Of a stretch of DNA of 64,000 bases, positions 34,001 through 40,818 are shown piece after piece. The stretch lies in NCBI GenBank assembly GCA_043101845.1, contig JBICHN010000002.1, forward strand, positions 806,001-870,000, written 5' to 3'. A program made the translations under genes and the position numbers. Source of the DNA: JBICHN01 sp043101845. Lineage in GTDB: Bacteria > Planctomycetota > Phycisphaerae > Phycisphaerales > UBA5793. Numbering within the stretch: the stretch's first letter is position 1; each line of letters starts with the position of its first letter. The notes under the pieces are model-generated. The model searched no databases, had not been told where the DNA came from, and saw only the letters and a list, made by a program, of their open reading frames with translations.

Positions 34001-35236
34001 CTCCGCCTCCCCGGCGAAGAACTGCTTCTGCCCGAGTTCGGCCGGCCCACGCCCGGCGTGGCGCTCGTCCGCGACGGAGAACTCGTTCGCGCGCATGGCG
34101 GGCTCGAATTCGATGTGATCTGGGAATATGACCTCCGCACGCGACTCGCCACGCTGCTCACGGCCGATCGCATGCAGGCGATTCTGCTCACCCACGACCA
34201 GCGGCAACCGCGGCGTCTCGTCGCCCTCAACCTCGAGACCGGCGAGCCCGACTGGGTCGCCGAAGGGTTCGACGAAGCCCTTTCCGAAGCCGACCAGAAC
34301 GCGGCGCGACGCCTCGCGCAACGACTGTCGGCGAACCTCCTGCCGAGCGCCATCGGCGCCGAGGAGATCGTGCTCGCCGACGAGGACGGCCGCATCGTCT
34401 GTGTCGAACGCCGGACCGGCGCGATCCGCTGGGTGCGCGTCGAATCGCTCGATACCTTGAGCCACATCGCATTCGAACCGACGGCGCTCATCATCGCCGG
34501 CCAGCGGATCGTCTTTGAGCGCAACGCCCGACGCGTCGAGCGAGTGATTCAACTCCTCGATCCCTCGACGGGAACGCTTGGTTCGGAGATCCGGGTCGAC
34601 GCCGACGCGAAGATCGAATGGATCGCCACGAGCGACGCGGGTGAACTGCTCTACGCCTACGGCGACACGCTCGTCTGCTTTGACATCGATGAATTCGAAC
34701 AGCGGTGGCAGACGAGCGGACCTGATCTGCGCAACACTCGTTGGCCGCTCGTCGCCGGACGCACGGTCTTCTTCACCGACGGCTCGAACACCCTGCTCCA
34801 GATTGGTCTCGAGGATGGTGAGATTGAGCGGCCCGACCGCGTCGAGCGCGTGGGGCGCGACCAGGCGCCGCCGCAGTTCTACTCCTACTTCGGCTCGCAT
34901 GTGCTCAAGACGATGACCGGCGTCTATGTGTTTGACGACGGCGGTCGTCCGACGGGTCGCTACCCGAGTCGTCCGGATGACGACATCAATCTCCGCTCGG
35001 TCGCGATCGCGGACGGGCGTCTCGCGGTCGTCGAAGCGACCTTCGGCTCGAACCTCGCGTCCGGTCGCGGGATGATCATCTTCGAGACCGATTACTCGGG
35101 CCGGCTCATCGGTCCGAACTTTCGCCCCGAGGAACGGACAATCCCCAAGGTCAACGCGGCGCAGGCGGTCGATGACTGGATCGTCGTGGACAGTGGCGCG
35201 CTCATCATCGCGGTCCACGCGCCGGCGGATCCCTAA
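31043..35236 (+). CDS. Large exported PQQ-like beta-propeller/TPR protein
   Basis: 1397 residues from MRKTTTLYRSCKKNR. The signal segment LLVIFFGLFLLATVAGG is encoded in locally A/T-rich codons. A TPR-like N-terminal region (EAWQLFSQADDQRRTGNLPEAVRLYQRLLDAFP, split by eye) and helices to ~270 precede the first propeller half. Propeller blades carry the G-x-x-x-W-R/x signature: DGRERWRFAL, TGEALWSVAP, TGALAWRQHV, TGLTRWLRVA. A helical TPR-like middle region (about 690-980) separates these from a second propeller with TGEPDWVAEGF and TGAIRWVRVES. It likely acts at the outer membrane or periplasm; exact role unknown. It is one of the longest genes here and is followed after 52 bases by the GyrI-like gene. 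Confidence 0.85.
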   Translation: MRKTTTLYRSCKKNRLLVIFFGLFLLATVAGGSSVVLGQVNGAPVYTDDSPEAWQLFSQADDQRRTGNLPEAVRLYQRLLDAFPRRLIRSEDAAGQRAFVNVRSRVHEALRSDESLLDRYREMQDDEAARRLEIGDAERVVMSRFLTAPGLAAGVQVAEARLRRAQFDGAALVLRELRNHSLIEAHPELARRAAALALMVGVYGRDEETWTLGEEWANALNAPELVERWRETRDDFEPPDLAEGVGPRDALEDPRLDSVGRSPVWRYYFDHRERAFGVRPEGGRVDRAQRAANRESGAYLNIFPTVSDHLVLVNDGVNIVALDRYDGRERWRFALYENVDPGWIEALLIDARHTYGVAEPWGVAAQGRFVVAPLKQPDPDRLPHGRTVLNALDRETGEALWSVAPDELDLEFDGAAFVGLPIIHEGRVYSLVRKGVQRLFSDYLVALELDTGALAWRQHVASVGLTPTDNSLLATQPLLREGVLYLSSPLGAIAAVEATTGLTRWLRVAPPEDELVSGERPPAWDFDTVALTEAGLVAPAPDRESFLVLDAATGEVEREISASRWGGPGYLLANADDLFVVGTNITRINANDLDDIDERIVEFEQGERLFGRALIGADRLIVPTNQALRLLDPSSETTTIDRAEIEEPGNPVVIGAEALIATSDGVDSYLPYTVGAPSLRRRLDERPDDPRPAVSLATLAFRHQRYDAITPAVDEAIQIIERDPVSVTNRDAQTRLFATLLDMGADPGLVESDIASEIFRRLDLIARSADQRVAFLLAHGEYLERRRELGAAVDAYQTILQTPALAEQNWSSAARRFRAGVEATRRLRALIDRDGPQVYILYEEAAQRELNATRASSDSATLLDFAARYPLATAAPEAVTLAADELLAANQTAAALATLRRGLGYGPGLDSRRLVVGRLLETLRDRGQSETALNVARRIERESPDFSASSVDGFDRPIAEWVNALETSVLERHRAARLGDISDEPYLRLPGEELLLPEFGRPTPGVALVRDGELVRAHGGLEFDVIWEYDLRTRLATLLTADRMQAILLTHDQRQPRRLVALNLETGEPDWVAEGFDEALSEADQNAARRLAQRLSANLLPSAIGAEEIVLADEDGRIVCVERRTGAIRWVRVESLDTLSHIAFEPTALIIAGQRIVFERNARRVERVIQLLDPSTGTLGSEIRVDADAKIEWIATSDAGELLYAYGDTLVCFDIDEFEQRWQTSGPDLRNTRWPLVAGRTVFFTDGSNTLLQIGLEDGEIERPDRVERVGRDQAPPQFYSYFGSHVLKTMTGVYVFDDGGRPTGRYPSRPDDDINLRSVAIADGRLAVVEATFGSNLASGRGMIIFETDYSGRLIGPNFRPEERTIPKVNAAQAVDDWIVVDSGALIIAVHAPADP

Positions 35237-35288
35237 CCGAAGCCGGGCGCCGCGGTATCGAAACTGGTGTTTCTGAAGGAGGCGTCCC

Positions 35289-35768
35289 GTGGAGATGGAG
35301 ATCGAAGTCAAGGAAATGCCCGAATACCGCGTCGCCGCGGCGCCGCACACGGGTCCGTACACGGGGATCGGCGGCGCGTTCGAGAAACTCTTCGGCTGGG
35401 CCGGGCCGAACGGATTCATCGGGCCTTTCTCGACGATGCTCGGCGTGTACTACGACGACCCGAAGACGACCGACGCCGATGACCTCAAGTCGGCCGCGTG
35501 TCTTACGATCGCCGATCGGATCGCGCTTCCCGAAGGCATTGACCGCCGCACGATCGCCGGCGGTCGCTACGCGGTCGGCCGCGCCACCGTCTACAACAAC
35601 GAATTCTCGAAGGCGTGGGACGAGATGGGCGCCTGGCTCGAGTCGAACGGCGAATGGTGTCCCAGCGGGGCCCCGTGCTACGAGATCTATCGAAACAACG
35701 CAATGGTCGATCCCGAGCGAAAGTGGATCGTCGACATCTGCATTCCCGTGAAGGAATCGAACGCATGA
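35289..35768 (+). CDS. GyrI-like effector-binding domain protein
   Basis: 159 residues from GTG. The SD AAGGAGG at 35276-35282 lies 6 bases from the GTG and 12 from the ATG at 35295, so GTG is preferred. The sequence shows the bacterial transcription-activator effector-binding (GyrI/AraC_E_bind) pattern: YRVAAAPHTGPYTGIGGAFEKLFGWA, GGRYAVGRATVYNNEFSKAWDEMGAWLE, CYEIYRNN. It stands alone without a DNA-binding domain and would bind small ligands or inhibit a partner. Its stop overlaps the ATG of the serine hydrolase (ATGA). Confidence 0.85.
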   Translation: MEMEIEVKEMPEYRVAAAPHTGPYTGIGGAFEKLFGWAGPNGFIGPFSTMLGVYYDDPKTTDADDLKSAACLTIADRIALPEGIDRRTIAGGRYAVGRATVYNNEFSKAWDEMGAWLESNGEWCPSGAPCYEIYRNNAMVDPERKWIVDICIPVKESNA

Positions 35769-36943
35769 GCGCTCGAATCGGAATCGTGTCGGTCCTTGCG
35801 ATCGCCGTCACGGCCCTGTCGACGAGCGCCCTCGGGCAGCCGGCGCCCGACCCCGGCGCCTTCGAGAAGTCGATCGATTCGATTCGTAGCGAGCACAAGA
35901 TCCCCGCGCTCGCCGCGGCGTATGTGCGCGACGGCGCCGTGGAGGCGATCGCGGCGACCGGCGTTCGGAAGTACGGCGACACGACGCCGGTTACGACGGA
36001 TGACCTCTTCCACATCGGCTCGTGCACGAAGGCGATGACCGGAACGCTCGCCGCGATCCTGGTCGAAGAGGGTCTCATCGACTGGACGACCACGACCGGC
36101 GAACGACTGCCCGATCTCGCCGACGCGATTCGTCCCGAGTACCGCGAGGTCACGCTCGAGGAATGGCTCGCCCATCGCGGCGGCCTGCCGGAGGACGGCA
36201 CGCCGAAGATCGCGGTGTGGTCGCAGGTGCTTGCCCTCGAAGGCGACATGCGCGAACAACGACGCGCCCTCGTCCGCATCGCGCTTGCGCAGGAGCCGGC
36301 GGCGAAACGCGGCGAGCGCACGCTCTATTCGAACTATGGCTACGGCGTCGCGGCGGCGATGCTCGAATCCGCGGCCGACGCCCCGTGGGAAGAACTGATC
36401 GAGTCGCGTCTCTTCGAGCCGCTCGAGATGTCGTCCGCAGGGTTCGGCGCGCCGGGTGTGGAAGGCGCCGGCGCGGACGACGCGCCCTCGCAGCCGTGGG
36501 GTCACGCGTCGCGCCTCGGGATGACGCTCACCGTGCCGCCGGGTCCGCGCGCGGACAATCCGCCGGTCATGCGCCCCGCCGGCGGCGTGCATCTCTCGCT
36601 CACCGATTGGGCGAAGTTCGCGGCGCTGCACATTCGCGGCGCGAACGGCGAGCCCGACCTGCTCCTGTCACCGGACTCGTTCGAGAAACTCCACACGCGC
36701 CTGGGCGATGGAGAACACGGGCTCGGCTGGGTCGTCGCCGAGCGTCCCTGGGCGGGCGGGAAGGTCCTCACTCATGCGGGGAGCAACACGATGTGGTTCG
36801 CGGTCGTCTGGCTCGCGCCCGAGCGGAACGCCGCGTTCCTCGCCGCGACGAACTACGGCGGGTCGACCGGCTTCCCGGCCTGTGACGCGGCGATCGGCGC
36901 GATGATCGGACAGTTCCTTGCGCCCGGCGCCGGCGATGGCTGA
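35765..36943 (+). CDS. Exported beta-lactamase-related serine hydrolase
   Basis: 392 residues. Signal peptide IGIVSVLAIAVTALSTSALG with cleavage near ALG-QP. The catalytic class C-type motifs are S-x-x-K in GSCTKAMTG (Ser86, Lys89), Y-x-N in LYSNYGYG, and H-x-G in LTHAGSN near the C-terminus. The extra residues EEWLAHRGGLPED are typical of the Beta-lactamase (PF00144) esterase/peptidase group rather than of antibiotic-degrading enzymes. It is translationally coupled to the GyrI-like gene and probably acts in the periplasm or outer surface. Confidence 0.88.
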   Translation: MSARIGIVSVLAIAVTALSTSALGQPAPDPGAFEKSIDSIRSEHKIPALAAAYVRDGAVEAIAATGVRKYGDTTPVTTDDLFHIGSCTKAMTGTLAAILVEEGLIDWTTTTGERLPDLADAIRPEYREVTLEEWLAHRGGLPEDGTPKIAVWSQVLALEGDMREQRRALVRIALAQEPAAKRGERTLYSNYGYGVAAAMLESAADAPWEELIESRLFEPLEMSSAGFGAPGVEGAGADDAPSQPWGHASRLGMTLTVPPGPRADNPPVMRPAGGVHLSLTDWAKFAALHIRGANGEPDLLLSPDSFEKLHTRLGDGEHGLGWVVAERPWAGGKVLTHAGSNTMWFAVVWLAPERNAAFLAATNYGGSTGFPACDAAIGAMIGQFLAPGAGDG

Positions 36944-36983
36944 GAAGCGAACCGGATGCTGCGGTCATCCCTGGAGGACACCC

Positions 36984-37490
36984 ATGCGCGCCTCTCAAAT
37001 TGTCGCCATCCTCTTCCTCGGTGGACTGTTCGCGGCCGCCGGTTGCGCGACGACCGGGGCCGACCCCCGTTCGAGCGCCGCGGGGCCGGTGTACGACTGG
37101 GAGAACCGGCTCACGCTCTCGGTCGACCAATCGCGGCTCCTCCATCTCTACCACGATCTCGACGACTATCCCGAGGGCAGCATGGAGCGTCGTCAGGTCG
37201 AGCGCACGATCGAGAAGGCGCGCGACGCTCTCGGCGCCCGCGCCGTCGCTCCCGCGCCGCCCGGCGTGGTGATCGTGTTCCGTGAAGACGAGCGCAGCAC
37301 CCGCTTCTACAACCCGACGAATGAGAATCTCGCCTTCACCGTGCATGTCGAAGGCGACGAGGAATGGATGGGCTCGGCGCGGGGGCAGATCGGCCGCGAC
37401 GCGTGGCTGCCTCCAGGCGGATCGCTCGTCGTCGAAAATGTCGTCTGGGTCTCGCCGCGCATGGCGACGAGACCCGACGACGACCCGTAA
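36984..37490 (+). CDS. Lipoprotein of unknown function
   Basis: 168 residues. The ATG follows GGAGG by 6 bases. Signal peptide ASQIVAILFLGGLFAAAGC ends in a lipobox with Cys21. A short helical stretch (MERRQVERTIEKARDALGARA) and a C-terminal segment of beta-like residues (RFYNPTNENLAFTVHVEG, LPPGGSLVVENVVWVS) follow. I do not recognise a family. It is downstream of the serine hydrolase in the same direction, and converges on the FG-GAP gene. Confidence 0.7.
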   Translation: MRASQIVAILFLGGLFAAAGCATTGADPRSSAAGPVYDWENRLTLSVDQSRLLHLYHDLDDYPEGSMERRQVERTIEKARDALGARAVAPAPPGVVIVFREDERSTRFYNPTNENLAFTVHVEGDEEWMGSARGQIGRDAWLPPGGSLVVENVVWVSPRMATRPDDDP

Positions 37491-37517
37491 CCGATCCGAT
37501 CCAGTGACCGGCGCGCC

Positions 37518-39068
37518 CTAGGGCAGCACCTCGAGTTCGATCACATGCGTGATCGACTCGTGTTGCACGGCCTGGAACCAGACATCGAACGCGACCGTTG
37601 TGTTCGGTACCTGTCGCGTCCATGACGCCTCGCCGTTCGCGTCGGTTCGCGCCCGTCCGAGCACCTGCGGCTGATCGAGACCGACATAGAGACCGAGCGG
37701 CGGGACATAGGAGAAGTTCTCGCCCGTGACGCTCGCGAGCAGCCACGCGTACTGTCGCGGGTTCCCGTTGTACATGGTGAAGGTCACCTGCGTGCCGCCG
37801 ATCAACTGGGGCGGATCGGGGAGAAGCGTCGGTCCGCAGTGATGTTCGTAAAGATTGACGGCGCCGACATTCGGAACGCCCGAGACCTCCTGGTTCGGAA
37901 TTCCGACGAAGATGGCGTTTCCGACCATCGCGCCTGATTCGGCGAATCCATCAGTCGCCGACGCGATCTCCGCCTCGATCTGCGTGAGGAAGAACGCCTC
38001 GCCGCCGATCATTTCGTAGACGAACATCGCGCCGGCGCCCTCCACGCCGTTCACATCGTAGAAGGGCGCGCCGATCGCCACGAAGCGACCGCTCGACGAG
38101 ATGGTGTCGCCGAAGAGATCATTCGCTTCGAGGACGGGCGGGATGATCGTGTCGCTCACCGACCAGGTGGATCCGTGCCGCTCATACACGGAGACGACAT
38201 ATTCATTCGTCGTGCCCGCCGCCGTGTGCCGCGCGAAGAGCAGGTCGCCGTCGAGTTCCGCCGAACCCCCGAATCCGTACACGAGTTCGGATGGAACGAT
38301 CTCCGTCACTTCGACCCAGGCGCCGCCGATGTAGCGGTACAAGTAACCGGCGCCGAGGCCGGATGGGTCCGCATCGCCCGTTGATCCAACGAACAGTTGA
38401 TCGCCGTCCAGCGCGAGACAGCTTCCGAACAGATCGCCCGCCCGGTCGGAATCGGTCGGAGAAAGCGTCTGCGTCTCGACCCAGTTCGAGCCGTCGAATT
38501 CGTACACCCACACCAGCCCGGCGTTCGTGCCTTCGGAGTCGTAGAGCGGATCGCCGACGATGAGCCGGTTTCCTTCGAGCGCGATCGCTGATCCAAAGCT
38601 CGACTCGTCGAAAGGCCACAACGACGGCGCGAGCAAATCCTGCGGGACCCATTGCGTCCCGTCGAATCGGTAGGTGAACACGGCGCCGGTCGGGACGGCG
38701 ATGAGTTCCCAGTCCGTCGCCGCGACGGCGATGTGATCGCCCGCAATGGCGACCTCCCGGCCGAAGAACATCGCCGAGGCCTGCAGATCCCACGGCTGAA
38801 GGATGTGCTCGAGCTGCCAGACGCCGGTGTCGTCAAGCTCGAAAACCGGCGCCTGGCCGAAGGTGTTCGCGATGATCGCGCCGCCGACGAGCCGATCACC
38901 GTCAACCGCGATCGCGCCGCCGAAGAGGCCGGAGCCGGGCAGCGTCGTATCGGTGATTTCCTCGCGCAGATCCGTTTCGCACTGCGCCGCCGCTTCGGTC
39001 GCGCCGCATGTCGAAGCGACGCCGATCAGGGTCGCCGCATACCAGTGCCGTGTCTTGAAAATCGCCAT
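37518..39068 (-). CDS. Secreted FG-GAP-type beta-propeller protein
   Basis: 516 residues from MAIFKTRHWYAATL with GGGAGG 6 bases upstream. Signal peptide ending ATEAAAQ-CE. Several repeats of about 50 residues have the pattern G-x-A-I-A-V/L-x-G-D/N-R-L/I-x-V-G-x-P/A (FGGAIAVDGDRLVGGA, FGSAIALEGNRLIVGDP, FGSCLALDGDQLFVGS). Each is followed by a V-x-V/L-Y-x-F/Y-D-G-x-x-W stretch; this is the integrin-alpha-like FG-GAP propeller. The C-terminal ~100 residues (LIGGTQVTFTMYNGNP, ARTDANGEASWTRQVP) form a domain also seen in two other exported proteins of this window. Probably cell-surface or secreted; ligand unknown. Confidence 0.8.
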   Translation of the reverse strand: MAIFKTRHWYAATLIGVASTCGATEAAAQCETDLREEITDTTLPGSGLFGGAIAVDGDRLVGGAIIANTFGQAPVFELDDTGVWQLEHILQPWDLQASAMFFGREVAIAGDHIAVAATDWELIAVPTGAVFTYRFDGTQWVPQDLLAPSLWPFDESSFGSAIALEGNRLIVGDPLYDSEGTNAGLVWVYEFDGSNWVETQTLSPTDSDRAGDLFGSCLALDGDQLFVGSTGDADPSGLGAGYLYRYIGGAWVEVTEIVPSELVYGFGGSAELDGDLLFARHTAAGTTNEYVVSVYERHGSTWSVSDTIIPPVLEANDLFGDTISSSGRFVAIGAPFYDVNGVEGAGAMFVYEMIGGEAFFLTQIEAEIASATDGFAESGAMVGNAIFVGIPNQEVSGVPNVGAVNLYEHHCGPTLLPDPPQLIGGTQVTFTMYNGNPRQYAWLLASVTGENFSYVPPLGLYVGLDQPQVLGRARTDANGEASWTRQVPNTTVAFDVWFQAVQHESITHVIELEVLP

Positions 39069-39190
39069 TTCGAGCCTCCCATCACAGATTGGGGTCACGC
39101 GAATCGCCGCTCGAACGAGCGACCTCACCGATGACCACGCGAACTCAGGCGGCTCGCGGAAGGGAGATTCCAGACTTCTTGGGGAAACGG

Positions 39191-40117
39191 TCAGACGGCG
39201 AGCGGGCGAGTCGCTCGATCGCGCTTCGCCATTCGCGCCCAGGCGTCGGCGATGTCCGCGACGAACACGCGGGGGCGATCGGGAAAGAGTTCATGACCAA
39301 GCTCGAGCGCTTCGACGCGCAAACCCTCGCGTCGATTCTCAACGAATCGAATCCAGCGCTTGAACGCCTTCGTCTCATCCTGACGCCTGGGCAGTCCGTG
39401 GAGCGTCTCGATGTACACCGAGAGATCGTGCTCCTCACCGAGTCGACTCGAGAGCGTCCGCAGTCGATCGGCCCGGCCGGCGAGCGTTTCCGGTCGCGCC
39501 GCGCGGAGCAGACGCACATGATACCAGTGGTACTTCACCGCCTTCCGCCATTCGTGCATCGTGTCCGCCGTCGATTCCGCCTCGGCGCGGGCCAGACCGC
39601 GCCTCGCCTTCCGGTACACCCGTCGCAACCCTTCGGCGATCGTGTCGAAACCAAGGTCGATGATCGGCCATTCGTGCGCGGCGCGCATGGCGTCGCGCAT
39701 GTCAGTTTCGAAGGCGCGGAGACGCATCTCCGGGCTCACGCCGTTCGTCTCAGTCGTTCGCCGCGCGCCAAGTTGAGCATGGATGCGCTCGGCGAACGCC
39801 TCGGGCGCCTTGGGTGGGGACGACTTGACCAGCGTGTCGTGGAGGTCGACGAGCACCGACGCGTCGCGCATCGTCGCGAGCAGACGCGCCGCATTGCGAA
39901 AGCGCTGGTTCTCGAGCCGGTAGATGTCCGGATGATGCGGCCGAATGAGCCGCACGAGGCCGCGCATCTTCTTGCACCGCTTCCGGCATTCGTGGATCGT
40001 CGTGGGCTGATCGAGTTCGGTCGCGCGAAGATCGCGCACGCTGCGATCGAGTTGCTCGATCGCCACGCGCCGGATGTTCTCCGGCCACGATTCGGCGCGA
40101 TTGAACTCGTACCCCAT
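39191..40117 (-). CDS. CHAD domain protein
   Basis: 308 residues. The domain signature is the paired His/Lys/Arg helices: IHECRKRCKKMRGLVRLIRPHH near residue 42 and MHEWRKAVKYHWYHVRLLRA in the second half, with RLLATMRDASVLVDLHDTL and RLGEEHDLSVYIETLH. CHAD domains bind inorganic polyphosphate. There is no CYTH domain in the protein or next to it. A TATGAT box at 40135-40140 and an SD-like GGAGG precede the ATG. Likely cytoplasmic. Confidence 0.9.
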   Translation of the reverse strand: MGYEFNRAESWPENIRRVAIEQLDRSVRDLRATELDQPTTIHECRKRCKKMRGLVRLIRPHHPDIYRLENQRFRNAARLLATMRDASVLVDLHDTLVKSSPPKAPEAFAERIHAQLGARRTTETNGVSPEMRLRAFETDMRDAMRAAHEWPIIDLGFDTIAEGLRRVYRKARRGLARAEAESTADTMHEWRKAVKYHWYHVRLLRAARPETLAGRADRLRTLSSRLGEEHDLSVYIETLHGLPRRQDETKAFKRWIRFVENRREGLRVEALELGHELFPDRPRVFVADIADAWARMAKRDRATRPLAV

Positions 40118-40134
40118 ACCGCCTCCGAAGGGAG

Positions 40135-40140
40135 ATCATA
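40135..40140 (-). promoter_or_regulatory. -10-like TATGAT for the CHAD gene
   Basis: Minus-strand TATGAT, 17 bases before the CHAD ATG; an SD-like GGAGG lies between them. A short-leader promoter candidate. Confidence 0.35.
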
Positions 40141-40284
40141 ACCGAACGACGGAGCGAGCGTGAGGAGCGCCTCAGCCATCTCCAGTTAAGGTCCGATTCA
40201 AGTCGTTCCGCGGCGCGTAGAGTTGCCCGGAAGCGGCGCGGCCGCCGATCTGCACGCGCGGCGGCAAGACACGCGGAGGGCCTT

Positions 40285-40731
40285 ATGTCCAAATCACCTG
40301 AGGTGGCTGAGTGGTCGCTCGAGTCGATCATGCCGACGCTCGAGGTCGATGATCTCGACCGCGCGACGGCGTTTTATGCGAAGCTCGGGTTCCAGTCGAC
40401 CTGGCGCTACGGCGACCCGCCGACCCACGCCGGCCTCGCCGCGACGAGCGGCGGCGCGGACCTCATGCTCGCCCTCCATGACGACGCGAGCGGCCCGATC
40501 CAGCGGCAGAACTTCTATCTCTTCGCGCGCGGCGTCGACGCGCTGTACGAATCCGTTCGCGATGCGCTCGGCGCCGACGCGACCGGACGACTCACGGAAC
40601 TTACGAACGCCGACTACGGCATGCGCGACTTCGGCGTCACCGACCCCTGGGGTCATCGTCTCACTTTCGGCGAGCCGTCCGAGCGACTCGCAGGCGACGG
40701 CGACGCCTCCTCTCCCGACGCGATCAAATAA
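40285..40731 (+). CDS. VOC superfamily (glyoxalase/bleomycin-resistance-like) protein
   Basis: 148 residues. IMPTLEVDDLDRATAFYAKLGFQSTWRYGD is the first beta-alpha-beta unit and FGVTDPWGHRLTFGEPSE the second, with conserved D-P-W/D-G-x-x-x-x-F/G. One VOC module; homodimers of this type form the metal centre or a drug-binding cleft. No substrate can be assigned. ATG follows an SD-like GGAGGG. It is transcribed toward the convergent sulfatase. Confidence 0.85.
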   Translation: MSKSPEVAEWSLESIMPTLEVDDLDRATAFYAKLGFQSTWRYGDPPTHAGLAATSGGADLMLALHDDASGPIQRQNFYLFARGVDALYESVRDALGADATGRLTELTNADYGMRDFGVTDPWGHRLTFGEPSERLAGDGDASSPDAIK

Positions 40732-40747
40732 CCGCGGCACGAGCGAG

Positions 40748-40779
40748 AAAAAGCCCGACGAGCGCAGGGCTCGTCGGGC
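40748..40779 (-). terminator. Rho-independent terminator for the sulfatase gene
   Basis: GCCCGACGAGC, loop GCAGG, GCTCGTCGGGC give a perfect 11-bp stem at 40753-40779. The top-strand A-run at 40748-40752 becomes a T-run after the stem on the minus strand. It lies 39 bases past the sulfatase stop and may also stop the convergent VOC transcript. Confidence 0.85.
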
Positions 40780-40818
40780 GCATGTGGGAGTCTGATCTCA
40801 ACCAACCGTGCCGCGTCG